Shown: piece by piece, positions 44,891 to 57,221 of the stretch
How positions within the stretch are numbered: the first letter of the stretch is position 1
Layout of the letters: each line of letters starts with the position of its first letter
Assembly (NCBI GenBank): GCA_027924645.1
Contig: BSBN01000781.1
Location: 1,116,001 to 1,180,000, forward strand
DNA from: Cunninghamia lanceolata
Lineage: Eukaryota > Streptophyta > Pinopsida > Cupressales > Cupressaceae
Direction of reading: 5' to 3'
Length of the DNA: 64,000 nucleotides
Program-made: the position numbers and the translations under genes
Notes under the pieces: model-generated
What the model saw: only the letters and a program-made list of their open reading frames with translations
The model's database searches: none
What the model was told of the DNA's origin: nothing

Positions 44891-46133
44891 TGTCATGTAG
44901 GAAAAGGGGGAATGGGTTGATTTGATGATATGCCTCGATCCTCCTTTCACTACATACCATTCAAAGACATTTAACCGAGTTGAATCACAACTTTTGCAAG
45001 AGGATTCACCTACAAGTTGGTTGTCACTTGTAATGATAGGAAAATTTAGAATTTATTGATTAATGTATTAAATTAATGTCCAATTATGCTTCAAACCCTA
45101 ATTATGCAAAATCGTAAACAAATAGATGAATTCTAACAAATGGTCGCAGACAAAGACAGTAGACAGAGATTAGTCACTGACCATTTTTTGAAGTTTGGGA
45201 TACGGAACAGTTGGGGGCAGAGGGACTAGCGCCCAGGCCCAAGGTGGCAAATTTCTTCGGGGGCTTTCGGACTCCTTCCGACACTGATGATCCTTGTTTA
45301 GATGATTTTCAGGTCTACAACTCTGGAGGGCACATGGACTAGTGCCCAAGCCTTGTCAGTGCTCTTTTCTGCCTCTTTCTTTCAGGTCTGGAATCTTTAT
45401 CCTTTGCAACACTCCTCTGCAACTCCACTCTGTGAAACTCAATACCTGTAACTTGCAATCACAAGGAGAGGGGTTGGGGGTTGTGGTGTTTAAGAGCTTA
45501 CCTCAGTCAAGCCCCAGAATGACATTCAAGCCTTCCAACACCGTTGTTTGATAAAGAGTGTGTATCCTTGTAGGATAGAGGCAAAAACAAATTGATAAAT
45601 GATTGATTCAACACAAATAGATATCACTTCAGAGGTGTAGCTCACATGTAGATGAATATCCTTCAACACATGAGAAGATGAAGCCAAATTTGCATAACAA
45701 ACACAATAACAAGACAAGTCTGCTCTGCCACAATGAATGCTTTGAATGCTCTAAAATCATAAGTTTGCCAAAGTATCATAATCATCTTCTAGTTTACAAA
45801 TGAAACCCTAAATATGCTTATATATGCATTCCCGCTACAAATTTCGTAATTCAAACTTAAGATGTCGGCAATGAAACCTTTTAATGGTCACATAATCGAC
45901 ATTCAAATTTGGGACCCACCTAAAATAGGGCAGGATTAGGGCGCGAGCGCCCAAGTCCCTGGGTCCTATTTTAACACAGGATCAAACTCAACAATATCCC
46001 TCAAGCCCCATTTGATAGGGTTTCATACCATTTTGTCTCGGGAGTTAAATTTAACATACAAGATGCAAAACAAGGGACCCAAGAGCTAAACTTAGGAGGT
46101 AAAAGTCCTAGGGGGACATTTTACGACATAACA
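44891..46133 (-). repeat. 5' LTR of element 1
   Basis: 1243 bp, plus-strand ends TGTCATGTAGG and GACATAACA. It matches 32,311-33,553 throughout with scattered substitutions (for example GGGCGCGAGCGCCC here against GGGCGTGAGTGCCC there). A minus-strand TATATAAGCATA motif near 45,820 is a likely promoter. Confidence 0.92.
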
Positions 46134-47032
46134 ATAGTAAAACGTCCACTACGACGAACAAGAGTTCACTTTGGCAAACATTTAGTTCACCACTACAAGG
46201 AAATAAAAACTAAATTTTGCACATAAGGAAAACACAAACACTCGGTAGATGACAAAAGACAACTATAACCAACACGTTGATAGTCCTAAGAGATTGACAT
46301 AGTCACTTTACCTTGGATATGTTAGTTGAAGTTCATATTTTTATATTTCATGCCACGTAAGCTCATGTGATGGATTTTGGGTTATCATTAGACTTGTCAT
46401 GTAACCCTGTTCCAAATTTGAGCACTTATAGATCCTTATGCCAATGACGGTGATACTGCAATAGAAGTAATCCTCCTAATAACATAATGATTGCTTGGTT
46501 GTGAATGAGTATGTATGTTTGCTTAACCTCCCTCTCCTGTTTTGTAACTAAAAATTAAAAAAAATTCCCTTCCCAAAAACTTCTAAAAAATTCCTTTCCT
46601 AAATTCAAAAGAATATGTTCTTTTACCTTCTAAAATGTTTTTAGCTTCAAGTTAGATATACCCACAAAAAAATGTGATAGTAGTCTAAAATGCTTTTTCC
46701 TTCAAGTGAGATATACCCACAAAAAAAATGTGATTATAGTCTTAAATTGCTTTGTACTTGGCCTTCCCTCTTCTCTTCCTTGATTGAAAAATTATAAAAA
46801 TTCCATTCTTACAAACTTCTAAAAAATACTTTTTCCCTCATCTTCTACCCACTTTGGAGGGAAAAATCCAAAAAAATCCCCCCTACAAATTTCCTAAATA
46901 ATCATTTCCTCCTCAAATTCAAAAAAATTACTCTCTAAAATTATGAAAAAACATCATAATTTGGCACTACTAAAAATACCTCCTACTACCCTAAGAATTT
47001 GCTTCTAACAACTTAGAAAAATTGAATTAATC

Positions 47033-47683
47033 ACCTTATAAATTAGGTTCCTATCCAATTACATACATAGTTATTATTACGTATTAATCTTACGTATACT
47101 TTATTAGCCACACGTGCGCCGCCCCCTTGGCAGTCTGTCCCCCTTGCAATTCAAAAAGAAAGAACAAGTTGCAATTCTCTAAAAACAAATAATTGACAAT
47201 TAACCAAAGGACAAAGAACAGGAAATGGGGGATGGGCAAATGATTTATCCGTCAAGAAAACCGAAGAATGTTCAAAGCCGGCAGGTTGGCCTTCGGGATG
47301 ATCGGGAAAGATAAAGAAAAAAACATAAAAAAACCCCATTGGTAGGAAGATCGATGGTTTTTAAAAAAAATTGATTAGTGCTTAAAATGGTTGAAACAAT
47401 TGGGTACCGAGGCATATGCTGCTGATACAGATCTAGAAATCTCTACTTGTATGATATGAAGAAAGTATCATGTTTCCAATTGGCAGACTGCAACACCATT
47501 GTTATGTCCTGAAGAATTTCTGGATTCCTTCCCATTGCAGGCTTCTTCAATATGAAATGATGCCAGATCTGAAGGTGAAATGTTATCTTTATGGTGTTGT
47601 GTTCAAGTTTGAAGTGCAGGAGAGGAATATGATAGGGTTGAGGTTCTTGCATTGGTGAAAGGCAAGGAAGGAGTTACTATACA
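47033..47683 (+). promoter_or_regulatory. Upstream region of the GAUT gene
   Basis: About 650 bp between repeat X copy B and the start codon. A G-box core CACGTG lies at 47,111-47,116 within CCACACGTGCGCC, a plant bZIP/bHLH binding motif. No clear TATA box is seen. The last 250 bases are probably 5' untranslated sequence. The transposon nest ends here, so the gene's own promoter may be short or may extend into X. Confidence 0.4.
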
Positions 47684-50600
47684 ATGCAGGTCCACATATC
47701 ACCTAGTATGAGAAGCATTACCATTTCAACCAGCAATGGGATCCTGGATTTTATGAAGGTGAAGGTAGCAGCTCGTCATTTGTCGTTTAGGACCCTCTTC
47801 CACACCATGCTTGTGCTTGCATTTCTTCTGCCCTTTATCTTCATTTTGACGGCCCTCGTCACATTGGAAGGGGTCAACAAGTGTTCCTCCTTCAGTGGTA
47901 AGACCGATCAATACCCAATAAGAAAAAATGCTTGATTTCATTGTACCCATATAAAAATTTCTCTGTATTTGCAGGTTAAGACTGACTGATACCCAATAGG
48001 TAAAAAATGTTTGGTTTCATTGTACACACATAAAATTTCTCTTTGAAGGCTAGGCCGACTGATACCCGCTAAGAAAAATACTTTGATTTCGTTTTAACCA
48101 CCACGTAGAAACGCTTTCATTTAGTTGTGCCCACTTATAATTTCTCTGCATTTGGAGGCTAAAATCCGGGATTCAGACATGACAGAGCCCTTTTCCGATG
48201 TTTGTGGATGCGTTTTCATCTTATTTCCTTCTAGCACTTTATTATGGAAGCACAATAATTTCCCTGATTGAGCTGCCTTGTGTCATAAGAGTCCTGTTCC
48301 TATGGCATATATTGTGGGTGTCAGTGAGATCAGAAACTGTAACGGATTTGTTAGTGAATGCCTTGCACAGCCCACTTTGTCCTAATTCTAGAATAGGCAA
48401 ATATGGATCACATAAATCGAGTCCACTTTCTTCCAAGTATTAATTAAACAAAGAAACAGGTAACCAAGACCGGCACTTCTATGGTCAAGAGATGAGTCGG
48501 CTTCAGACTTCACATGTTGCTGGTTCTAGACTTGGGGAAAATGCTTCCAGATCGTGGGTGCGCCAAGTTGTAAGAGAGCCTGTAATGTAACATCAGATAG
48601 GATATCGGTTATACAGCGTCCATCTCACCATCACCGAACAAATAGCAATATGAACCCAATTACCCAATGCTTCCCAACTTCAAGAGGGGCTAGCTAACAT
48701 AGCTTTAGGTTTTCAGGCATTGCATGATGTTCAGTTTTACCTCAAGAGTTGGACTAGATTTTTGCTACTTTCTTGTTCTTGTTCTCCTTCAATTATCTCA
48801 TTGTATTGGAAATGTGTTTGGCATTCCCATTGTGGATTTTTTCAGATATATACTTCTTTGAGGTCCCATTGGCAATTCTTGGGCACTTTTGTTTTAATCA
48901 AAGTAAAACTAGGACAGATTTTAAGCTATGATTTGGACTTTAAACTGCACGTTAGAAGGATAAACCTTCCTTACTGCTAAATTTGGAGAGTAACGCAATG
49001 GCTTGCCTTTGTTTCTGTGCCAGATTGTCTGAGCAGGAGATTAGGACCAAGCCTTTTGGGGAGGGCAGCTCCATCGTCAGTAAGTCTTAAACAGATTGCA
49101 TCATCTTCTCAAAATTGAAGTACCTGATAATATGCAGCTTTGCTTCCAATGTACAGCTACATCTGTGGTTTGTTTAGGTAGAGGCTTTAACTTTTTTTAT
49201 CAAAGACTGAAAGATGTAGGGTGTGATGCATGGTGCAGAGAATGGCACAAGATATATATGAAGTCCTCCTGCAAGCAAGCAATGAAGAACTTCCTGAAGG
49301 ATTAACAGTTCCCGAATCATTCAATGATCTTATTACCGATATGAAAATGAATCAGTATGATGCCAAGATGTTTGCTTTCAAGACAAAAGCCTTGGTATGT
49401 GTTAATGCTTTTTCATCCTGCAAATATTCATCTTGTTAATCCTTTAATATTTTTTGCCCTTGGAAGCTTTACAAAATTATTTTTTAAAGAAAAATAGGCT
49501 TTGTTGACCATGCCAGAAGTTGGAAGTCAAGTAAGATCAGATAAGACTGATAAAGCTGTATTCGGTGTATAATAGTAAATTGTCCTTTCCCAAGATCAAT
49601 TATACAAAAAAATAAAAAATAATTTTCTAGTTTTATCAAAGAGCGTTCTGTTCTGACTTGTGAACATTTGAGATTACGGTACTGGGCTCTAATTAATTCT
49701 ATACTCTTGAGTCCCAATCATTGATTCTTGCAAGGCAAAAAACACAATAATACAACAGTTTATCACTCATAAGCATTCTGGCAAAAGCTCTTTGCGGTAC
49801 CACACTACTTGCAATTTCTCTATTGTCAGGAACAAAAACTGAGCAATTTAAGAAAAGAAAAAGTGAACAAAATTATATGTATATTGAAGACAGGCCACTT
49901 AAGTGATCTGAAATTTCGAAACCTTGATGCCAAAATATTTTTTGCAGAGTTTTTACCCAGAAAAGTTGTTTTCTCAAATTATATATAATTTTAGTTGATA
50001 TCCTTAACTTTCTTATCAGCCATGTTTGACTGGGGACTCTATCCTTGCCTTATGGTGCCTTCTGAAATAACCTGTCATGAAAAAATAAAAGAGTTGCATC
50101 CATTGTTTGCAGATGTTAGAAGTCGTCTATAACTATAGCATGGACACGGTAGTGACCCGGAGTCAATGCAACTCAATTACAATAAATAAGACGATAAGAT
50201 TTGCTGAAAATATTGATTGTTCTCCAGAAGCCTTAAAGACGGGGGAGCTTAGAAGACGGGCTGAGAGTGGGATTTCAGCTAGGCCATGTCAGACTGCACC
50301 CTCTTAAATATCAAGATGAATCTGGTGATGCCATGATGGTAATTGTTGTGGTGATGTTTTTGTCCATGCACAATTCCTCTTTCGTCTGATTGATCATGTT
50401 AGTGTGATCTTTAAGGCCAGAAAAGGATATTTTCAGGCTTGTCAGTGGATGCTGTACTGATAATGATCCTCTTCTCGTAGACCGAACTTAGTTGAAGGAG
50501 CCATCCTTTGTCCCCATCCTGCATCAAGGCTTACAGAGAACACCCTTGGGTCTCTAGGAAGATGATGATCTGTTCCTATTCAGATTTGACGAGATTACAA

Positions 50601-53600
50601 CTGGATGCACTTAATAATTGATAACACACATTTATTGGGTAGTGGCATTTTAAAAATGATCAACTTAGCTTTGAGAGTTATAAATAAGCAATAAAGAGAG
50701 ATTAGCAGATCATCTTGATTTAAGGAATACAGATCATAGATGCCCCAACAATGTGAAACAAAGACTCTGAGTGTTCTGGTCAATACTTGTTTGAGGATAT
50801 ATGAAATGCCTATATTTAGCTCTAAGAAAGACTTATTGGCTAAAGTCTAAAAATCAAACACGGGCCAATTAAAGGAATATGACTGCTTATGGTGTCAGCA
50901 ACAGCAATGATGGTAACAGCATTCTTCTATGATGACATATGCATGCTGCTCACATGATAAAATGCTAGATAGTTGGAATCAAAGTGTAACTGTGATGAAT
51001 TGTATAGGAAGATAATTGAGAGTGTAAATAACTTGTTCTTTGTCATTCTTGGTTGAGATGCTTTGAATTATAAAGTGATTCCTCTGTCATGTCCATGTGT
51101 TTGAGGGGGCAATGTGGTCTTCAAGGGCAGGCACTTGGTGATATGCGTGCACAGCAGTTGACTCTTTAAAAGTAGAAGCTGAATCTAAATCGACAATTTT
51201 ACTATTTTGGGGAAAATTGGCCTGTAATATACCTTCACAAGCCTACTTTGGGATTTATGGAAGAATATTGCTTGCAATTTCAAGTAAATCTTCTATTGCA
51301 TTTGAAATTTTGTAGGTAGCTCGCTATAGTTCATCATATTTTTCTGCAGTTCTGATTGGAGAAGATGCAAACAAAGGTATAATGGACATTTCATAAGAGA
51401 TTTTCTAGAAATTTGAATTTTTTTCTTCTGTGTCTTTGTTTGTAGAGGTTGCTCTAATGTGAATTCCACTGTCAACCTTTTTCTGATTTGTAATGTTTCT
51501 TTATTTGAATGTCTAATTTCTGATTACCCTCTGTCAAATATTGACACGATAGCATATTTGTGTGTTTTAAGTTTCTTACATGTTGTTGTACTTTATCCCA
51601 CACGTCCTGAGACTCATCATCACATGGGCCATTAACTTCCAACCTAATTCAAGATGGTATCAAGATGAATCCAGTAAAATTGATTCTCATTTTTTTGGAT
51701 TATTGATAGATCTAAATCTGATCCAAATTGCTATGTTCCATTAGCTTAGAAAGTATATTGTCTTCAACTGTGTTGGTAACCAGTCAGAGATGCTTCCCAT
51801 CTTGGTTCGATATGAAGTGAGGCTCGACACTGTAGGGGCAGTTGTTTTGTAAATTTGTACCATACTTTCCTTTCTCTGTAAAATTTGCTTTCTGCATTGC
51901 CCTTTTTCAAGTTCCACAACTAAATGATATACCGTTGATACTTAATGCATTTATGTTGCTCTCACCTTTCCATAAAAGCATTCCTGCCAAACTCGCACAA
52001 GTGTTATGGTGTAGGGACTATATTGGAGCCAGGAATCAAAGCCCACCTCTTCACGAGCACATACTACATATTACAAGTATAAATTATTTGAAAGGAGATG
52101 CTTAGACACGTTCAACTGTCAACATAAATGTATCCATAGTAATATGGCCTTTTACAACTCTGCAAGACAATTATTGCATAGGAACTAGCCGATATTGGGA
52201 TTTGCATTTGAATTGAGCATGATTTTTAGCCAGATTTCTTGGCAGTGAGACCAGAGAATTCATGAATGACAGAAAAATAAGCATTGAAAAATAACATGAT
52301 GCAAGAAAAATTGTGCAATGAGCTACCAATCTCTTTATTATGAGAAACCAAATGAATACGATACAAAGTCTGGCTTATGATAATAACTTACTCAAACTGT
52401 TCATTTATTTCTCCTGTAATATACAATGCTAATTTACAATCTCTTCATCCATATGAATGATTGATTATCCAAACACCCTCCCCAATCAACCATCGTGGAG
52501 AAGTGCTTGTCCTTATTATGCCGAGAGGCATAACTACAATGACAGCAAGGGGTGGAGTGTAATGGTGTGAGCGTGTTAACAAAAACTGTTAAAGAGCCGA
52601 CATGCAAAAATAATAAAAACTATAAAATAGTAGCTTTAAGTAAATAAAATAAAATGGAATCACTCTTAAGTAAATAAACTAACTATAAAATAACTCTTAA
52701 GTAAACAAAATAAAACTAGCATACCTATCTTTTGAAAAATCCATGTAAAAGACGCCGAGAGATATTATTCTTGAGTTGCTTATTTTACTATTAGTTCCGA
52801 TTAAAGCAGAATAGGACAATGATATCTCTAGCCCTCTTTTACATAAATAGTTCTAAAGTAAAATTAGCATACCTATTTTTTGAAAAATCTATGTAAAAGA
52901 GGGCTAGAGATATCATTGTCCTATTCTGCTTTAATCAGAAATCCAATAAAAAATAGGCACCTCAAGAATGATATCTCTCGGCGTCTTTTACATAGATTTC
53001 TCAAAAGATAGGTATGCTAGTACTCTACCATCACAACTAATAGTGCAGACATGGTGCCAAAGAAATCTTGTCATATTTTATGACGGTTCCAAAAACAATG
53101 GAAGATTTCCTATCAGCCCCATCTAAATTGCAGTCTCTATTCAGCCGAATCCAGCTTCACGGTCAAAATAACAATTTTGTTTGCCTTCAACTGATCCTGT
53201 TGGCTTCAATGACCCCAATTGCACCCTGTCAATGCCATTGTTTCTGTCAATATACCTCCTTCTGTCTAATTTCTAAATAAAAAGATTGGCCAAAATTTTC
53301 ACTGAATAAATTAAAAAAAATTGGCCTTTCCATCTGCTTAGGTTCTTCTGGTATACAAGGCTGGGCACCTTGCACTCATCCAGATTACAACATGCATGAT
53401 CCTAGACATTCTTGGCTCCTTGATGGATCCCATGCAAGAATTTTAGACAGTCTTTTGACACAAGTCTAACTTAATTCAAACTTCACATTTGAAACTGGAG
53501 ATCACTTGAGGGCATTTGAAGCTATTTCAATGAATTACAAAAATGATACCAAGACTCGAGACATTTGAAAACACTTCCTCAGGAAGCCATTGATATCAAG

Positions 53601-56600
53601 TATGATATAAGCTGCATTGAAGAAATTTTAATAGCTTCAAAAATCAAAGCTGGTTAATGGAACCAGCATACGCATACAGAGATATACATATTTTGGAAAC
53701 TGGAGTGCATTAAGACTTTCTATATGAAGTCCAAATGCAAGTCATATAGCATCAGATGAAATCTGATAAACTACAAAAGATAAACTGACCACTGATATGG
53801 TATAACTGGATTGGCTAGGTAACCTTGTTAATCCTACTACTGTCATTTAATCTTGTTGTGCCATTTAATCTTACTTATCATCTATGTTCATATAGCATAG
53901 AAGGCCCCTCTCTTGCTCATTATCTATAAAAGGTCCCTAGTTACCATGAGAAGAGTTAAAATCACGTATTCTGTCCTTGGACGAATGGGAGAGGACTCCC
54001 CAGTTCAACCCATGGGAGAGGACTCCTCTGCTCGATCAACAGGAGAAAATTCCCCCAATCAAGGGCTCAGCTGCCTTCCATCCGTACGTAGGTTGCTTCC
54101 TTTTCCAATAAGCAGCTGCCACTGGAGGTAGTAAATGCATGTTATGCTACTTGTCAGTGTCTTGGTGGGAGCCAGGGTCTAAGGTTTCCAACTTCCTGCA
54201 TGTTGTCTGTCCAGAATATGAATCCTATAGGAGCATTGGCTTTCCCTTCACCATTTCTAGGTCAAGTTTTTGATCTCCTCCCCCTTCTCGATCTATTAAT
54301 TGAGATCCTTCCTCTCCTATGTTGGATGAAGGGCCTTTAGGGCTGCATTCAAATGATAGAGTGCCCTTTAATTCACAGTAACAACAGCATAAGGGCCTTT
54401 CGACACTTCACCTCTTCAGCTGTTATGGGCTCCTCGACCTTAAGGTCGAACAGCTCCTTATCACTTATGTCAGCTCATTCCTTGATCTCCCTCCCCTCTT
54501 CAACCCAACTGGTGGAGCACATAAATGTCAATCAACAAGTGGGTGTGAGAATATAGGTAAACAAGACAAATAAAGATATGTGTTATCTATCTGATGATGG
54601 AAAACAGCATGATGGATAACCACTTTCAATTTGAGAATCTAACTAATGGTGAGCTGGAGGTGAAAAAAATACAACCGCGATTAGTACGTGGAACAGAAGT
54701 CATCCAACCTGCTTCACTCTTCGGTGAAGACAACTAACAGAGATGTTATAGGTATTGCTGGTCTTATCAGATGAACCATTAAGGCTCTGATATACTCTCT
54801 TCACAAGTTTTGCCTCCAGTTAATAAAAAATTAAAAAGAAACTAAATTGCCCTTCTTGGAGATTTTATAGCACATTTCAAAATATGGATGCCTACCACTT
54901 GCAACTGCTTATTACATGATTATGACAAATAATTCATTTTAATTCCTTTTGAACAAGCTTTGGAAGGCCTCAAATATTTTATGGAGCTCCTCTCTTGTCT
55001 GAATGATTATTGCATTTGTCAAAACGCTTATTGTGTTACATGGTAAAATCATACATAATTTTTATAATATCATTCTACAGTGCGCAAAGCATTAAACTAA
55101 AGGTGTTTACTGGTATTTGTTATGCATGTAGCTTTTCAATGGTTCACCTGATCTTTGAGAGACTTAACTGTTGAGTTCTTGGACAAAACAATTATCTTGA
55201 TCAGATTATGCCGGGATCCTAAACTAATTTACAGAGTGAAGTTTGAAACATAACATCTAGCTTCAAAATAATGAAATTTATGGGGACATTATTCTTTTAT
55301 ATTATATTGTATTGTCTTGTTGGTTTCCATTATATAATTTGAATTCCAATTTTGATAAGAACCTCAAAATGGCAGTGCGAGCTATTCTTATTAGCAGATT
55401 ACAGCATATTAACTTTTAATGTGGAATTCCTTGTGTTACATCATTTTAATATGGCATTTTGAAAAGACAATTGTCTATAGACATTCAGACTTGGAGAAAT
55501 TCCGAATCAAACAACTGTTTAGTATCCACCATTTGGTACTTGTGCTTTTTCGGATGCTTACATGTTGCTGTTGTTCACAGGCAATCCAGTCATGTAACAT
55601 GGTTTAAAAGTTTACATCCTGTTGAAGTTTTCACAGTTACATTTTAGTTGCAAAGACACTTTATCTATATGTGGCATTGCATATGTCTTTACATAGTTCT
55701 ATGGTTGACAATGACCAAGTTGCTAAACGGAGTTTGCACTTTTCAGGTTGAGCACTTGGAGAAACAAACTCGATCATCAAAACTACAAGAATATGTGTAT
55801 AAGCATTTTGCATCAAGTGGCGTTCCAAAAGGGATGCATTGCCTCACTCTTCAGTTAGCAGATGAGTATTCCTCCAACGCTCATGCTCGGAGACAGTTGC
55901 CACCTCCTGAATTAGTCCCTCACCTTACAGACAACTCATACCATCACTTTGTTCTGGCAACTGACAATGTACTTGCAGCTTCAGTGGTAGTTGGATCAGC
56001 TATAAGAGCTTCCTTGAAGCCAGAAAAGATAGTCTTTCATGTCATCACAGATAAAAAGACATATGCAGCAATGCATTCATGGTTTGCTTTGCATCCTCTT
56101 CCACCTGCAATTGTCGAGGTCAAAGGTGTACATCAATTTGACTGGTTGACAAAAGATAACGTGCCTGTGTTGGAAGCCATGGAGAATCACATGGAAATCC
56201 GAAGGTACTATCATGGAGACCATGTGATTGGGACAAACTTAAACGAATCTCCAAGAATTGTAGCTTCAAAACTCCAAGCTCGAAGCCCCAAATACATATC
56301 AATAATGAACCACTTGCGCATATATCTTCCAGAGGTAAATGCTATCCTGAAAATTGATTAGAATATGCAGAAGGGTTTTCTTGTTTTTCAAACTATGAGA
56401 TGTCTAGACTTTAGAATTTTTTACCAGAAACATTATGTATGCTAATGATAGGGGATGGTATAGAATGTAACAATTCCCTCAACTTATCTTTTAACAGCTT
56501 TTTCCCAACCTTCATAAAGTGGTTTTTCTGGATGACGACGTTGTTGTTCAACATGATTTGTCTCCCCTGTGGGATATTGATCTTAAAGGAAAGGTCAATG

Positions 56601-57221
56601 GAGCAGTTGAAACATGCAGAGGTGATGATCATTGGGTCATGTCCAAGCACTTCAGAACCTATTTCAATTTCTCTCATCCCCTTATAGCGAAGAATTTTGA
56701 TCCGGAGCAATGTGCTTGGGCATATGGGATGAACATCCTTGATTTACAAGCATGGAGAAAGACAAACATCAGAGAAACGTATCACTATTGGCTTAAACAG
56801 GCAAGTCACTTTCCATTGTTTGTTCAAAATTTGCATTTTATCAGATTCACCTTTTTGTTTTTTTAATTTCCATCATAATTAACATTTGAAGTTGCACATT
56901 GAGCACTTGCTAAGGACGCACATGGTATTTGTGCAGAATATAAACTCCAATCTGACTCTCTGGCGGTTGGGAACTCTTCCACCTGCATTGATTGCATTTA
57001 ATGGCCATGTTCAACCCATTGATCCTTCTTGGCATATGTTAGGATTGGGATACCAATCTCAATCAGATCTCATAAATGTTCGTAAAGCTGCTGTGATCCA
57101 CTATAATGGACAGGCAAAACCGTGGTTAGATATTGCCTTCCCTGAGCTAAAACCTTTTTGGACAAAACATATAAATTACTCTAATGAGTTTATAAAAAAA
57201 TGTCATATCATGGAGTCCTAA
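47684..57221 (+). CDS. GAUT14: Galacturonosyltransferase, GT8, GAUT13/14-like
   Basis: Six exons: 47,684-47,897; 49,024-49,079; 49,239-49,394; 55,747-56,334; 56,498-56,800; 56,937-57,221 (TAA). They join in frame to 533 residues, the usual length. A type II Golgi protein: short cytoplasmic tail starting MQVHISPSMRSITIS, one membrane segment at about 39-61 (LFHTMLVLAFLLPFIFIL), stem, then GT8 domain. Metal-binding VVFLDDDVVVQ lies at about 346-356, HYNGQAKPW at 494-502, with AVETCRGDD and WAYGMNILDL between. Members transfer galacturonate from UDP-GalA to pectin homogalacturonan in the Golgi. KTNIRETYH, SSNAHARRQLP and DEYSSN fit the GAUT13/14 clade better than GAUT12; the subgroup call is from memory, not alignment. 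Introns 1-4 are GT-AG; intron 5 is GC-AG. The short exon 2 encodes DCLSRRLGPSLLGR. No stop or frameshift seen. Confidence 0.93.
47898..48157 (+). repeat. Tandem repeats at start of GAUT intron 1
   Basis: Three imperfect units: 47,898-47,974, 47,975-48,048 and 48,049-48,157. They share (AC)TGATACCC...AAGAAAAA...TGATTTCATT...TTTCTCT. The first starts at the splice donor, and the first unit ends in TTTGCAG like a splice acceptor. Confidence 0.75.
49395..55746 (+). other. GAUT intron 3 (6.35 kb)
   Basis: Bounded by CTTG|GTATGT and TTTTCAG|GTTGAG. Exons on both sides are in phase 0, and the protein reads from FKTKAL into VEHLEKQTR as expected for the family. It holds the palindrome at 52,715-53,021 and, near 53,900-54,100, a CTATAAAAGG box followed by GGGAGAGGACTCC repeats that may be an LTR remnant. 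No genes recognised. Confidence 0.8.
52715..53021. repeat. 307-bp near-palindrome (MITE-like) in GAUT intron
   Basis: Arms 52,715-52,847 and 52,888-53,021 are reverse complements at about 90 percent by eye, with outer ends ACTAGCATACCTATCTTTT and its complement. The centre of about 40 bases carries another copy of AGCATACCTATTTTTTGAAA. A clear target duplication was not found. Confidence 0.88.
56801..56936 (+). other. GC-AG intron 5 of GAUT
   Basis: The exon ends CTTAAACAG and the intron starts GCAAGT, the known strong context for GC donors (AG|GCAAGT). The acceptor is GTGCAG|AATATA. Homologous proteins read W-L-x-(E/Q)-N-x-x-S-N-L across this junction, which fixes both edges. Confidence 0.85.

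Larger units (their letters stand above)
32311..46133 (-). mobile_element. Complete non-autonomous LTR retrotransposon (element 1)
   Basis: 13,823 bp including later insertions; about 6.46 kb without them. LTRs at 32,311-33,553 and 44,891-46,133 are both 1243 bp. Target duplication ATATT/ATAGT; the empty site in repeat X copy A reads ATAGT. Minus-strand layout: 5' LTR, primer site TGGTGAACCTGTGTT (44,887-44,873), 0.9-kb leader, one 369-codon ORF, a 1.9-kb untranslated stretch with tandem repeats, a purine tract AAAGTGGGGGCTAAA and the 3' LTR. No RT, RNase H or integrase is found. It contains a solo LTR, which contains a LINE. Confidence 0.9.
31334..47032. repeat. Repeat X, copy B, split by element 1
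   Basis: The X parts are 31,334-32,310 and 46,134-47,032 (together about 1.88 kb). Compared with copy A the sequence continues without loss across the insertion of element 1, apart from a duplicated 5-mer (ATAGT, with one change, ATATT, on the left). The right end of copy B lies about 650 bp before the GAUT start codon. Confidence 0.85.

Noticed and set aside
22159..47032. Repeat X copies as LTRs of one giant element
   Set aside because: The shared right end is ...TTGAA, not ...CA; no matching target duplication outside the pair; the contents between them are explained by other elements.
50107..50307. Extra GAUT exon at 50,107 (after TTTGCAG)
   Set aside because: Residues do not match the family, and exons 3 and 4 join in phase without it.
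55648..55746. GAUT exon 4 starting with the ATG at 55,648
   Set aside because: The stretch up to the CAG at 55,744-55,746 is intron; the family protein starts matching only at VEHLEKQTR.
56411..56710. Minus-strand open frame over GAUT exon 5
   Set aside because: Antisense shadow of a conserved exon.
47684..57221. Assigning the gene to GAUT12 (IRX8)
   Set aside because: The N-terminal region and the SSNAHARRQLP and KTNIRETYH motifs fit GAUT13/14 better, as far as memory of the families allows.
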